From Gemmobacter sp. (lineage in GTDB: Bacteria; Pseudomonadota; Alphaproteobacteria; Rhodobacterales; Rhodobacteraceae), in NCBI RefSeq assembly GCF_034676705.1, contig NZ_JAUCBS010000013.1, forward strand, positions 1,438,501 to 1,502,500: DNA of 64,000 nt. Reading direction: 5' to 3'. The stretch's first letter is position 1. Every line of letters starts with the position of its first letter. This document shows positions 42,401 to 51,295 of the stretch, in pieces. The notes under the pieces were generated by a model. It searched no databases. It was not told where the DNA came from and saw only the letters and a program-made list of their open reading frames with translations. The position numbers and the translations under genes were made by a program.

Positions 42401-43431
42401 CAGCCCTCGTAGACTTCGGGCAGCTTGCGGCCCGCGTGATCCAGCCAGGCCGGCACCGGCAGCCCCTTGGCATGCAGGAATTCCGGGTTGAACAGCTTGG
42501 ACTGGTAGCGCGTGCCGTAATCGCACAGCACGGTGACAATGGTATGTCCCGGCCCCATGGCCTGCGCCATGCGGATGGCGCCGGCCACGTTCACGCCGGA
42601 CGATCCGCCCAGGCACAGCCCCTCGTCCGCCAGCAGGTCAAAGACCACCGGCAGCGCCTCGGCATCGGGGATGCGGAAGGACATGTCGGGGGTAAACCCG
42701 GCAAGGTTCGCGGTGATGCGGCCCTGGCCGATGCCCTCGGTGATCGAGGATCCTTCGGATTTCAGCACGCCATCGGTGTAGAACGAATGCAGCGCCGCGC
42801 CGTCGGGGTCGGCCAGCGCGATCTTGACCCCCTTGGGTTGCAGCGCCATGCCCACACCGGCCAGCGTGCCGCCCGAACCGACGGCGCAGACAAAGCCATC
42901 CACCTTGCCGCCGGTCTGGTCCCAGATCTCGGGGCCGGTGGTTTCGATATGCGCCTGACGGTTCGCGGTGTTGTCGAACTGGTTGGCCCAGATCGCGCCA
43001 TTGGGTTCGGTTCTGGCAAGTTCCGCGGCCAGACGGCCCGAATAGCGCACGTAATTGTTGGGATTTGAATAGGGCGCCGCCGGCACCTGCACCAGTTCGG
43101 CCCCGGCCAGACGCAGCATGTCCTTCTTTTCCTGGCTCTGCGTTTCCGGGATGACGATGACGGTCTTGAACCCCATGCTGGCACCGACCAGCGCCAGGCC
43201 GATGCCGGTATTGCCGGCCGTGCCCTCGACAATCGTGCCGCCGGGTTTCAGCAGCCCCTGCGCCACCGCATCCTTGATGATGTAGAGCGCGGCGCGGTCC
43301 TTGATGGACTGGCCGGGGTTCAGGAATTCGGCCTTGCCCCAGATGTCGCAGCCGGTGATCTCGGACGCCTTGCGCAGGCGGATCAGGGGGGTCTTGCCGA
43401 TGCTGTCGGCGAGGTCGCGGCACATGCGCAT
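42400..43431 (-). CDS. cysK: Cysteine synthase A-like PLP enzyme (trg locus)
   Basis: O-acetylserine sulfhydrylase family: makes cysteine from O-acetylserine and sulfide. The PLP lysine is Lys44 in PGQSIKDRAAL; the phosphate loop GTAGNTGIGLALV and VGSGGTLAG are present. At 343 residues it is longer than E. coli CysK by a C-terminal extension. The ATG at 43431 gives MRMCRDLADSIGKTPL with AAAGGA upstream. In R. sphaeroides a cysK lies next to trgA and trgB in a tellurite-resistance locus; the same order trgA-trgB-cysK is found here. Confidence 0.93.
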   Translation of the reverse strand: MRMCRDLADSIGKTPLIRLRKASEITGCDIWGKAEFLNPGQSIKDRAALYIIKDAVAQGLLKPGGTIVEGTAGNTGIGLALVGASMGFKTVIVIPETQSQEKKDMLRLAGAELVQVPAAPYSNPNNYVRYSGRLAAELARTEPNGAIWANQFDNTANRQAHIETTGPEIWDQTGGKVDGFVCAVGSGGTLAGVGMALQPKGVKIALADPDGAALHSFYTDGVLKSEGSSITEGIGQGRITANLAGFTPDMSFRIPDAEALPVVFDLLADEGLCLGGSSGVNVAGAIRMAQAMGPGHTIVTVLCDYGTRYQSKLFNPEFLHAKGLPVPAWLDHAGRKLPEVYEG

Positions 43432-43495
43432 GGGATGCGTCCTTTCGGGTTTCGTCAGCAAGGTTTAGGCCGCAGGTGCCAAGGTTACAAGCCGA

Positions 43496-44605
43496 TCAGG
43501 CAGCATCGCGCAGCCGCTGGCGGTTGGCGGCCAGCCACATCGCCGTCAGGATCAGGGGGGCATTCGCCGCCTCGGGGCGCCGGACCAGATCCATCAGCAG
43601 GTCGAACGGGATGACATGGGCGCGAATATCCTCGACCTCGTCCGCCATGCCGCCATGGCGCGGGCTGTCGTCGGGCAGGTCGCAGAGCGCGACATAGGAA
43701 TAGAGGAATTCCCCCTTGGCCCCCGGGCTGGGGTAATAGCTGGCCACCGGGATCAGCTTTCGCAAGCCGACGCCCGCTTCTTCCTGCGCCTCGCGGCGGG
43801 CGCAGTCCTCGGGCGTTTCGAACGGGTCGATGCGGCCCGCCACCGCCTCCAGCAGCCAAGGGTTGGCATCGCCGCGCGAATAGGGGCCGGGGCGGAACTG
43901 TTCCACCACCAGCACCCGGTCGCGGACGGGATCATAGGGCAGCACCGTTGCCGCATCGCCCGAGATGAAGGCGGCGCGCGTCGTCTGGTCGGACCAACTG
44001 CCATCGAAGCGGCGATAGCGCAGGTCGTATTCCTCGATCGCGAAATAGCGGGCATAGGGCTGGCGCTGTGCCCCCACATCGACATCGGCAGCGGTGGTAT
44101 CGCGCCGCAGCACCGATGGCCCCCCTTGCGCCGCCCGCAGCCGCGCCGCCCCGCGCGTCAGCATCATGGGATAGCGGCGCAGCACCTCCTCGGCCGGTTT
44201 CACGCCGTAAAGCCGCATGAAATCCTGCGCGGTGGCCGTCACCACCGCCCCGCGCACCGCCACCCAATCGGCCAGCGACCAGGGCGCGCCGGGCAGCCAG
44301 TGGCCGGGATCGGGGAAATAGACCCGCGCGATGCGGCCATCGGCCAGCGCCAGATCGCGGGTGTGAAAGGCGAAGCCGCCTTCGTAGAAATCCAGCCGCG
44401 CGATATCCTCGTCGCTCATGCCCGGCAGGAACAGGCCCTGCGCGGTCTGGCCCGGCGCGGCGACGATCAGCGGAAAGGGCTGGTTCTGCGCCCAGAACAC
44501 CGCATGGTCGGGCAGGCGCGCCGGTTCAGGCGCCACGGGGCGGCCCAGCACGATTTCCAGCAGGGGCAGGTGGCACAGCGTGCCGTAGAAAAAGAAGTCG
44601 GCCAT
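43496..44605 (-). CDS. trgB: TrgB-like fusion of a gamma-glutamylcyclotransferase-like domain and a Nudix hydrolase
   Basis: Two-domain protein of 369 residues. The N-terminal part starts ADFFFYGTLCHLPL, the AIG2/GGCT-like fold signature, and runs to about residue 150. The C-terminal part is a Nudix hydrolase of the ADP-ribose pyrophosphatase type: the box GRIDPFETPEDCARREAQEE is followed by AGV (about 254-276) with all the catalytic Glu and Arg residues. Position between trgA and cysK identifies it as TrgB of the tellurite locus. How the two domains contribute to resistance is not known. Gap to cysK is about 65 bases. Confidence 0.88.
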   Translation of the reverse strand: MADFFFYGTLCHLPLLEIVLGRPVAPEPARLPDHAVFWAQNQPFPLIVAAPGQTAQGLFLPGMSDEDIARLDFYEGGFAFHTRDLALADGRIARVYFPDPGHWLPGAPWSLADWVAVRGAVVTATAQDFMRLYGVKPAEEVLRRYPMMLTRGAARLRAAQGGPSVLRRDTTAADVDVGAQRQPYARYFAIEEYDLRYRRFDGSWSDQTTRAAFISGDAATVLPYDPVRDRVLVVEQFRPGPYSRGDANPWLLEAVAGRIDPFETPEDCARREAQEEAGVGLRKLIPVASYYPSPGAKGEFLYSYVALCDLPDDSPRHGGMADEVEDIRAHVIPFDLLMDLVRRPEAANAPLILTAMWLAANRQRLRDAA

Positions 44606-44630
44606 CGAAGGCTCCGGGCTAAGGCGGCGG

Positions 44631-44690
44631 ACCGGGGGTTTGACACCCCCGGTTCATCGTCGGGTATCTGGAGAAGGGTGAAGGGGCAGG
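44631..44690 (+). repeat. Intergenic hairpin/GGGTATCT element, copy f (degenerate)
   Basis: Dyad ACCGGGGGTT...ACCCCCGGT, then CGTCGGGTATCTGGAGAAGG and GTGAAGGGG. It lies between trgA and trgB on the opposite strand. The most diverged copy of the family. Confidence 0.6.
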
Positions 44691-44698
44691 GCGAGGGG

Positions 44699-45139
44699 CT
44701 AGCCGGCGCGGCGGGCGACCCATTCGGTGAACAGGCCCGCCAGCATGCCGCCCACCACCAGCACGATCAGCGGTTCGGGCCGCAACAGGCCGGTGCCATA
44801 GATCAGGATGATGTCGAACGTGCCTTCGATCGCCTCGAACACGCCGCCATAGCGCTTGCGCAGGGACCGCAGGATCATTTCGTAAACCGCGAAGATGACC
44901 ATGGCGTAAAAGACCATCACCGCGGCGGTGCGCAACCCGTTGCCCAGTGCCGCGCGCGTGCCGCGCCCGGCCAGCCGCCCCATGATGAACCAGCCTCCCA
45001 GCAGCCCGATCAGCGCGCAGATCAGGGTGAAGCGGCCCCATTGGGTTTCCGGGGGCAGGCCGGGCTTGTAAAGTTCGGCGGCAAAGAAGCCGACCGCGGC
45101 AAAGGCGAACGCGGCGGCAAGGCGGGCAGCGGTGGGCAT
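44699..45139 (-). CDS. trgA: TrgA family membrane protein
   Basis: A 146-residue protein with four hydrophobic segments (ARLAAAFAFAAVGFFAAEL, LICALIGLLGGWFIMG, AAVMVFYAMVIFAVYEMIL, LIVLVVGGMLAGLFTEWVA). The pattern and motifs such as ELYKPGLP and LRKRYGGVFEAIEG match TrgA, the first gene of the tellurite-resistance locus of Rhodobacter sphaeroides. The ATG at 45139 gives MPTAARLAAAF, the family start. Followed by trgB after 93 bases that contain an intergenic repeat. Confidence 0.88.
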   Translation of the reverse strand: MPTAARLAAAFAFAAVGFFAAELYKPGLPPETQWGRFTLICALIGLLGGWFIMGRLAGRGTRAALGNGLRTAAVMVFYAMVIFAVYEMILRSLRKRYGGVFEAIEGTFDIILIYGTGLLRPEPLIVLVVGGMLAGLFTEWVARRAG

Positions 45140-45212
45140 TGGCGGCCTGTCGGTAAGGGCACGGTTGCGCGCAGTTTCCGCCGGGGCGGCGCGCGGCGCA
45201 AGGGGGCAGGTG

Positions 45213-46058
45213 TCAGGGGGCAAGCCCGACCATGCGGCGAATATCGTCAGGCGTGGCGCCTTCGGCCCGGTATTTCGCCAGCGCGCGGGCATCGTCGCGC
45301 TTGGCCAGCCGCTTGCCGGTTTCGTCGCGGATCAGGCGGTGGTGGTGGTAGACCGGCGTCGGAAGGCCCAGCAGGCGTTGCAAGAGGACATGGATGGCGG
45401 TGGCCTGAAACAGATCCTCGCCCCGGGTGACATGGGTGATGCCTTGGGCGGCATCGTCCACCACGACGGACAGGTGGTAAGAGGTGCCAAAATCGCGCCG
45501 TGCCAGCACGATATCGCCGATCTGGTCGGGGTAGCCTTGCGCGGTGGTGGCGATGGTGCCGGCGTGACCGGGGCCGGTTTCGGCAAAGGCCGTGGGTTCG
45601 GCCGCTGCCGCCATGTCCAGCCGCAGGTGCTGGTCCATTGGGCGCGGACCGCTGCGGGGGCGGTGGCGGCAGGTGCCGGGGTAGACCGGGCCATCGGGGC
45701 CGTGATGCGGCGCGCCTTCCTGCGGCGCGCCAAGTGCAAGGTCGATGTCGCGCCGGGTGCACGTGCAGGGGTAGATCAGGCCGCGCGCCCACAACCCGTC
45801 CAGCGCGGCCCGATAGGCCGGCATCCGGTCCGATTGCCGCATCGGTTCGGCATCCCAGCGGATGCCCAGCCAGGCCAGGTCATCCCGCAGCTGCGCGTCC
45901 CATTCCGGCTTGCTGCGCTGGGGGTCGATATCCTCGATCCGCAGCAGAAAATTGCCGCCCGCCGCCCGTGCCATGTCATGGGCCAGCAGCGCGGAATAGG
46001 CGTGGCCCAGATGCAGCGGGCCAGTGGGCGAGGGGGCAAAGCGGGTGACGAACGCCAC
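45213..46058 (-). CDS. gluQRS: Glutamyl-Q tRNA(Asp) synthetase
   Basis: Truncated glutamyl-tRNA synthetase paralogue which attaches glutamate to the queuosine base in the anticodon of tRNA(Asp). Class I motifs: HLGH (residues 16-19, the HIGH box) and KRLAKR (about 247-252, the KMSKS box). The zinc site uses CTCTRR and a later CRH. It lacks the anticodon-binding domain, hence 281 residues rather than about 470. It follows trmFO with a one-base gap, pairing two tRNA-modification genes. Confidence 0.94.
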   Translation of the reverse strand: MAFVTRFAPSPTGPLHLGHAYSALLAHDMARAAGGNFLLRIEDIDPQRSKPEWDAQLRDDLAWLGIRWDAEPMRQSDRMPAYRAALDGLWARGLIYPCTCTRRDIDLALGAPQEGAPHHGPDGPVYPGTCRHRPRSGPRPMDQHLRLDMAAAAEPTAFAETGPGHAGTIATTAQGYPDQIGDIVLARRDFGTSYHLSVVVDDAAQGITHVTRGEDLFQATAIHVLLQRLLGLPTPVYHHHRLIRDETGKRLAKRDDARALAKYRAEGATPDDIRRMVGLAP

Positions 46059-46059
46059 C

Positions 46060-47400
46060 TCAGCCTTGCCCGGCCAGCCACAGCGTGAACGCCTCCTTGG
46101 CGCGGTCGGTATAGGCCTTGTAGCGGTCCTTGCGGCCGCGCCGGCCGCCCTTGGCGTCGATCGGCGGGAACAGCCCGAAGTTGACGTTCATCGGCTGAAA
46201 GGTTTTCGCATCGGCATCGCCGGTGATATGGGCCACCAGCGCCCCCAATGCGGTTTCGCGCGGCGGGGGGGGCAGGTCGCGGCCCAGGATTTCTGCCGCC
46301 GCCATCCGCCCGGCCAACAGGCCCATCGACGCGCTTTCGACATACCCTTCGACCCCGGTGATCTGCCCGGCAAAGCGGATATTGGGGCGCGATTTCAACC
46401 GCATCTGGCTGTCCAGCAAGGTGGGCGAGTTGATGAACGTGTTGCGGTGGATGCCGCCCAGCCGGGCGAACGACGCCTCGTGCAAGCCGGGAATCATTTT
46501 GAAAACAGTGGTTTGTGCGCCATACTTCATCTTGGTCTGAAAACCGACGATGTTGTAGAGCGTCCCCAGCGCATTGTCGCGGCGCAGTTGCACCACGGCA
46601 TAGGGCTTGCGGTCGGGCTGATGCGGGTTGGTCAGGCCCACCGGCTTCATCGGGCCAAAGCGCAGCGTCTCGCGCCCGCGTTCGGCCATCACCTCGACCG
46701 GCAGGCAGCCGTCGAAATAGCCCGCCGTCTCGCCTTCGTGGAACTCGGCCTTGTCGGCGGCCAGCATGGCGTCGATGAAGGCCTCATATTGCTCGCGCGT
46801 CATCGGGCAGTTGATATAGGCGGTGCGCTCCTCCTCGGTGTCGCCCTTGTCATAGCGCGACTGGCGCCAGGCGACCGACATGTCGATGCTGTCGGCATAG
46901 ACGATGGGGGCGATGGCATCGAAGAAGGCCAGCGATTCGGCCCCGGTCACCGACCGGATGCTGTCGGCCAGCGCGCCCGAGGTCAGCGGGCCGGTGGCCA
47001 CGATCCAGCGTCCTTCGGCCGGCAGGTCCGTCACCTCGGCCTCGGACACGGTGACCAGCGGATGGGCGCGCAGCCGGGCCGTGATCCATTCGGAAAACGG
47101 GTCGCGGTCCACCGCCAGCGCGCCGCCGGCGGGCAGGCGGTGGCGTTCGGCCGATTGCAGCACGATGCCGCCCGCCGCGCGCATTTCCCAATGCAGCAGG
47201 CCCACCGCGTTGCGTTCGTCATCGTCCGAGCGGAACGAGTTCGAACACACCATTTCGGCAAAGTTGCCGGTGCGGTGGGCAAAGGTGGCGACATGGGGCC
47301 GCATCTCGTGCAGCACCACGGGAACGCCCATGGACACGGCCTGCCAGGCGGCCTCGGATCCGGCCATGCCGGCGCCGATGATATGAAGGGTCTCGGTCAT
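46060..47400 (-). CDS. trmFO: Folate-dependent tRNA uridine-54 methyltransferase TrmFO
   Basis: FAD- and methylenetetrahydrofolate-dependent enzyme that makes 5-methyluridine at position 54 of tRNA (formerly Gid). The FAD-binding loop GAGMAGSEAAW is at residues 9-19, followed by VLHEMRP and the conserved VCSNSFRS. The C-terminal part has FAGQITGVEGYVES. The 446-residue length is standard. The start at 47400 is the family N-terminus TETLHIIGAGMAG. gluQRS follows directly. Confidence 0.96.
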   Translation of the reverse strand: MTETLHIIGAGMAGSEAAWQAVSMGVPVVLHEMRPHVATFAHRTGNFAEMVCSNSFRSDDDERNAVGLLHWEMRAAGGIVLQSAERHRLPAGGALAVDRDPFSEWITARLRAHPLVTVSEAEVTDLPAEGRWIVATGPLTSGALADSIRSVTGAESLAFFDAIAPIVYADSIDMSVAWRQSRYDKGDTEEERTAYINCPMTREQYEAFIDAMLAADKAEFHEGETAGYFDGCLPVEVMAERGRETLRFGPMKPVGLTNPHQPDRKPYAVVQLRRDNALGTLYNIVGFQTKMKYGAQTTVFKMIPGLHEASFARLGGIHRNTFINSPTLLDSQMRLKSRPNIRFAGQITGVEGYVESASMGLLAGRMAAAEILGRDLPPPPRETALGALVAHITGDADAKTFQPMNVNFGLFPPIDAKGGRRGRKDRYKAYTDRAKEAFTLWLAGQG

Positions 47401-47436
47401 GGCGCGGATCTAGCCCCGACGGACCCGGAAGGGAAG

Positions 47437-47736
47437 TCAGCGCGCGCAGAACGCCTCGGCCATTTCGCCGAAAGCGCGGTAGCGGGCCCAGAATTCGTTG
47501 TCGCTGTCGGATTTCGACATGCGGACCTGTTGCGCCTGATCGGGGTCGCGAAAGAATTTCGCCGCCCGGCGCTGTTCGCCGCGTTGCAGGGTGCGGTCGG
47601 CCGCCTGCTGGATGCAGCCGCACAGCGCGCGGTCGCCCTTGGCGCGCGGGCTGTCCATACAGGCGTTTTCGATGGGTCCGGCATTTGCTGCCGAGGCCGC
47701 AAGCACGAGGCCGGCGGTCAGAAGGAACTTGCGCAT
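47437..47736 (-). CDS. Small secreted cysteine-containing protein, function unknown
   Basis: A 99-residue protein with a signal peptide (KFLLTAGLVLAASAANA, cleaved near residue 20) and a mature part with four cysteines (NACMDSP, LCGCIQQ, and one near the end). Sequences like this are conserved in Rhodobacteraceae and are sometimes labelled arginine transporter, for which I see no support. The ATG at 47736 places the signal peptide at the start; the region upstream in frame looks non-coding. It lies 36 bases upstream of trmFO in the same direction. Confidence 0.72.
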   Translation of the reverse strand: MRKFLLTAGLVLAASAANAGPIENACMDSPRAKGDRALCGCIQQAADRTLQRGEQRRAAKFFRDPDQAQQVRMSKSDSDNEFWARYRAFGEMAEAFCAR

Positions 47737-47969
47737 GGTCTGCCTCTTGAGGTGGTCGCGGCGCTCTGACGGCCCGCTTGAGATCAGCCCATCCTGACGG
47801 ATTCGGCGCTGATTTTCAATCTCGGGCCCGACAGGGCGGCGGTTGTCTACTGGCTGTGTCCCGGGGGCGCCGGCGCGCAACATGCCGTGCCGCAGGCCGG
47901 TCTGGCAAGGAAAATTGCGCAAAACCCGGCCGGGCCAGGGCCGGCCTGCGCGCAGATGTCACAGAATCG

Positions 47970-48013
47970 TTGACCGGATCTGTCCCGGCTGCTAGGAAAT
48001 GAACATTCGTTCA
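47970..48013 (+). promoter_or_regulatory. Promoter and overlapping palindrome of the leucine-degradation operon
   Basis: TTGACC (47970-47975), a 17-base spacer and TAGGAA (47993-47998) form a good sigma-70-type promoter. The palindrome TGAAC-ATTC-GTTCA (48000-48013) covers the expected start point, followed by GGAGGAGG and the ivd ATG at 48034. Such placement suits a repressor, for example of the TetR type common for acyl-CoA genes; no regulator gene is adjacent. Confidence 0.62.
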
Positions 48014-48033
48014 ATAAACGGGAGGAGGGGCCC

Positions 48034-49194
48034 ATGTTCGGCGCGTCCATGCGGTTCGATCTTGGCGAGGATGTCGAGGCACTGCGCGAAACGGTGCATC
48101 GCTGGGCGCAAGAGCGGGTGAAGCCCCTTGCCGCCCAAGCCGACCGCGACAACATCTTCCCGCCCGAGCTGTGGCGCGAGATGGGCGACCTTGGCCTGCT
48201 GGGCATCACCGTGCCCGAAGAATACGGCGGGGCAGGGATGGGTTATCTGGCCCATGCGATTGCCACCGAGGAAATCGCCCGCGCATCGGCCAGCATCAGC
48301 CTGTCCTATGGCGCGCATTCCAACCTGTGCGTGAACCAGATCAAGCTGAACGGCAGTGACGAGCAAAAGCGCAAATACCTGCCAGGCCTGATTTCCGGCG
48401 AACATGTCGGCGCGCTGGCCATGTCGGAACCCGGCGCCGGGTCGGACGTGGTGTCGATGAAGCTGAAGGCCGAAAAGCGCAACGGCTACTACGTGTTGAA
48501 CGGCACGAAATACTGGATCACCAACGGCCCCGATGCCGATACGCTGGTCGTCTATGCCAAGACCGACCCCGAGGCGGGCAGCAAGGGCATGACCGCCTTC
48601 ATCGTGGAAAAGTCGATGAAGGGGTTCTCGACCAGCCAGCATTTCGACAAGCTGGGGATGCGCGGATCGAACACCGCGCAGCTGTTCTTCGACAATTGCG
48701 AGGTGCCGTTCGAAAACGTGCTGGGCGCCGAGGGCAAGGGCGTGCGCGTGCTGATGTCGGGGCTGGATTACGAACGCGTCGTGCTGTCGGGCATCGGCAC
48801 CGGGATCATGGCGGCCTGTCTGGACGAGGTGATGCCCTATGTGAAGGAGCGCCAGCAGTTCGGCCAGCCGATCGGGAATTTCCAGCTGATGCAGGGCAAG
48901 ATCGCCGACATGTATGTCGCGCTGAACACCTCGCGCGCGTATCTGTACGAGGTGGCCAAGGCCTGCGACCGCGGACAGGTGACCCGGCAGGATGCGGCGG
49001 GCTGTGTGCTGTATTGTTCCGAACAGGCCATGGTGCAGGCGCATCAGGCGGTGCAGGCGCTGGGCGGCGCGGGGTTCCTGAACGAGTCGGTGGTCAGCCG
49101 GCTGTTCCGCGATGCCAAGCTGATGGAAATCGGCGCCGGCACGTCAGAGATCCGGCGCATGCTGATCGGGCGCGAGCTGATGGGCGCCCCGTGA
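48034..49194 (+). CDS. ivd: Isovaleryl-CoA dehydrogenase
   Basis: FAD flavoprotein that oxidises isovaleryl-CoA to 3-methylcrotonyl-CoA in leucine degradation. At 386 residues it has the acyl-CoA dehydrogenase fold: MSEPGAGSDVVSMKLKAE, WITNGPDADTLVVYAKT and QALGGAGFLNES. The catalytic glutamate is in SGLDYERVVLSG (about residue 247), the position used by isovaleryl-CoA dehydrogenases rather than the C-terminal position of MCAD. Next to methylcrotonyl-CoA carboxylase genes, this supports the specific name. The start has an excellent GGAGGAGG. Its stop overlaps the next ATG (TGATG). Confidence 0.93.
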   Translation: MFGASMRFDLGEDVEALRETVHRWAQERVKPLAAQADRDNIFPPELWREMGDLGLLGITVPEEYGGAGMGYLAHAIATEEIARASASISLSYGAHSNLCVNQIKLNGSDEQKRKYLPGLISGEHVGALAMSEPGAGSDVVSMKLKAEKRNGYYVLNGTKYWITNGPDADTLVVYAKTDPEAGSKGMTAFIVEKSMKGFSTSQHFDKLGMRGSNTAQLFFDNCEVPFENVLGAEGKGVRVLMSGLDYERVVLSGIGTGIMAACLDEVMPYVKERQQFGQPIGNFQLMQGKIADMYVALNTSRAYLYEVAKACDRGQVTRQDAAGCVLYCSEQAMVQAHQAVQALGGAGFLNESVVSRLFRDAKLMEIGAGTSEIRRMLIGRELMGAP

Positions 49195-49688
49195 TGCGGC
49201 CCCTGCTGCCTGCGGTGCTGGCCGTGCTGGCCCTGCCCGCGCAGGCGCAGGAGCTGCGGTTTTCCCCCGCAGCGACCGAGGCTTGCCTTGCCGCCGGCGG
49301 CACCGATTGCGCCGGGCGCGCGGCTGATGCCTGCATGGCCGACAACCCGGGCGGCAGTTCCACCCACGGCATGGGCTTTTGCCTGGAAAACGAACGCATC
49401 TGGTGGGACGACCGGCTGAACGCCACCTACAAGGCCCTGACATCACTGCACAATCGTCAGGACAAGGCGGCAACTGCGGCAGGAGAGACCACGGCCAACC
49501 GGCAAGCCGCGCTGCGCGACATGCAGCGCGCCTGGATCGGCTGGCGCGATGCGACCTGCGCCTATGCGGCGGCGCAATGGGGCGGCGGCACCGGCGCCGG
49601 CCCGGCCGCGCTGTCGTGCCTGTTGCAGGAAACCGCGCGTCAGGCGCAGTCCCTTGAAACCCGGCTGGAGGAGGCCGAGACCCGATGA
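49194..49688 (+). CDS. LprI/DUF1311-like secreted protein within the leucine operon
   Basis: A 164-residue protein with a signal peptide (LLPAVLAVLALPAQA, cut near residue 18). Its domain resembles LprI (lysozyme-inhibitor-like, DUF1311), with MADNPGGSSTHGMGFCLENE, WWDDRLNATYKAL and several cysteines. Known LprI proteins sit in the periplasm or on lipid anchors and inhibit lysozyme; this one has no lipobox. The gene overlaps ivd by one base and mccB by four (ATGA), so it is translated with them even though no metabolic link is evident. Confidence 0.8.
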   Translation: MRPLLPAVLAVLALPAQAQELRFSPAATEACLAAGGTDCAGRAADACMADNPGGSSTHGMGFCLENERIWWDDRLNATYKALTSLHNRQDKAATAAGETTANRQAALRDMQRAWIGWRDATCAYAAAQWGGGTGAGPAALSCLLQETARQAQSLETRLEEAETR

Positions 49689-51289
49689 AGCTGATGACCA
49701 AGGCCCTGCCGACCTCGGAAACCTTCAAGGCCAACCGCACGGCGCATCTGGCCCTGCTCGATACCGTCGCGCAGGCGGCGGCTGCGGCGGCGGCCGGGGG
49801 CGGCGAAAAGGCCCGCGCCCGCCATATCGCCCGCGGCAAGATGGCCCCGCGCGATCGGGTGGCCAACCTGCTCGACCCCGGATCGCCGTTCCTGGAACTG
49901 GGCGCGACGGCCGCGCATGGCATGTATCGCGGCGATGCGCCTTGCGCCGGCGTGATCACCGGCATCGGCCGGGTGATGGGGCAAGAGGTGATGGTGGTGT
50001 GCAACGATGCCACCGTCAAAGGCGGCACCTATTACCCGATGACGGTGAAAAAGCACCTGCGCGCCCAGGAAATCGCCGAGGAATGCCAGCTGCCCTGCGT
50101 CTATCTGGTCGATTCGGGCGGCGCCAACCTGCCCAACCAGGACGAGGTGTTCCCCGACCGCGACCATTTCGGCCGCATCTTCTACAATCAGGCCCGCATG
50201 TCGGCCAAGGGCATCCCCCAGATCGCCGTGGTGATGGGCAGCTGCACCGCCGGCGGTGCCTATGTGCCGGCGATGTCGGATGTGACGATCATCGTCAAGG
50301 AACAGGGCACCATCTTTCTGGCCGGCCCGCCCCTGGTCAAGGCCGCGACCGGCGAGGTCGTGTCGGCCGAGGATCTGGGCGGCGGCGATGTGCATACCCG
50401 CCTGTCCGGCGTGGCCGACTATCTGGCCGAGGATGATGCCCATGCCCTGGCGCTTGCGCGCCGTGCGGTGGGCAACCTGAACCGCCCGAAACCCGGCACC
50501 GTGCAGTGGCAGTCGCCCGAGGCGCCGGCACTGGACCCCGACGAGATCCTGGGCGTGGTCCCGGCCGATCTGCGCACCCCCTATGACATCCGCGAGGTCA
50601 TTGCGCGGGTGGTGGACGGTTCGCGCTTTGACGAGTTCAAGGCGCGGTTCGGCGAAACGCTGGTGACGGGATTCGCCCATGTCATGGGCTGCCCGGTCGG
50701 GATCATCGCCAACAATGGCGTGCTGTTTTCCGAGGCGGCGGTGAAGGGTGCGCATTTCGTCGAACTGTGTTCGCAACGCAATATCCCGCTGGTGTTCCTG
50801 CAAAACATCACCGGATTCATGGTGGGGCGGAAATACGAAAACGAAGGCATCGCCCGGCATGGTGCCAAGCTGGTGACGGCGGTGGCCACCACCAACGTGC
50901 CGAAAATCACCATGCTGGTCGGCGGATCGTTCGGGGCGGGCAACTATGGCATGGCGGGCCGCGCCTATCAGCCGCGCTTCCTGTGGACCTGGCCCAACAG
51001 CCGCATCAGCGTGATGGGCGGCGAACAGGCGGCGGGCGTGCTGGCCACCGTGAAGCGCGAGGGGATCGAGCGGGCAGGCGGCCAGTGGTCGGCCGAGGAA
51101 GAGGCGGAATTCAAGCGTCCCACCATCGAGATGTTCGACCGCCAGTCGCACCCGCTGTATGCATCGGCGCGGCTGTGGGACGATGGCGTGATCGACCCCA
51201 GGAAGACGCGCGAGGTGCTGTTCCTGTCGCTGTCCGCCGCGCTGTGCGCCCCGATCGAGCCGACGCGGTTCGGCGTGTTCCGCATGTAG
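49685..51289 (+). CDS. mccB: Methylcrotonyl-CoA carboxylase, carboxyltransferase (beta) subunit
   Basis: Transfers CO2 from carboxybiotin to 3-methylcrotonyl-CoA, giving 3-methylglutaconyl-CoA. The 534-residue protein has both crotonase-like halves of the biotin carboxyltransferase family. Marker segments are YLVDSGGANLPNQDEVFPDRDHFGRIFYNQA, GSCTAGGAYVPAMSD, QNITGFMVGRKYENEG and the C-terminal SPLYASARLWDDGVIDP-like end. GGANLPNQ is typical of MCC rather than propionyl-CoA carboxylase. Its partner mccA is at 52422. Confidence 0.95.
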   Translation: MKLMTKALPTSETFKANRTAHLALLDTVAQAAAAAAAGGGEKARARHIARGKMAPRDRVANLLDPGSPFLELGATAAHGMYRGDAPCAGVITGIGRVMGQEVMVVCNDATVKGGTYYPMTVKKHLRAQEIAEECQLPCVYLVDSGGANLPNQDEVFPDRDHFGRIFYNQARMSAKGIPQIAVVMGSCTAGGAYVPAMSDVTIIVKEQGTIFLAGPPLVKAATGEVVSAEDLGGGDVHTRLSGVADYLAEDDAHALALARRAVGNLNRPKPGTVQWQSPEAPALDPDEILGVVPADLRTPYDIREVIARVVDGSRFDEFKARFGETLVTGFAHVMGCPVGIIANNGVLFSEAAVKGAHFVELCSQRNIPLVFLQNITGFMVGRKYENEGIARHGAKLVTAVATTNVPKITMLVGGSFGAGNYGMAGRAYQPRFLWTWPNSRISVMGGEQAAGVLATVKREGIERAGGQWSAEEEAEFKRPTIEMFDRQSHPLYASARLWDDGVIDPRKTREVLFLSLSAALCAPIEPTRFGVFRM

Positions 51290-51295
51290 CCGCGG

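Noticed and set aside
47437..47736. Arginine transporter
   Set aside because: The 99-residue secreted protein has no membrane domain or solute-binding fold. The label seen on relatives is not supported by the sequence.
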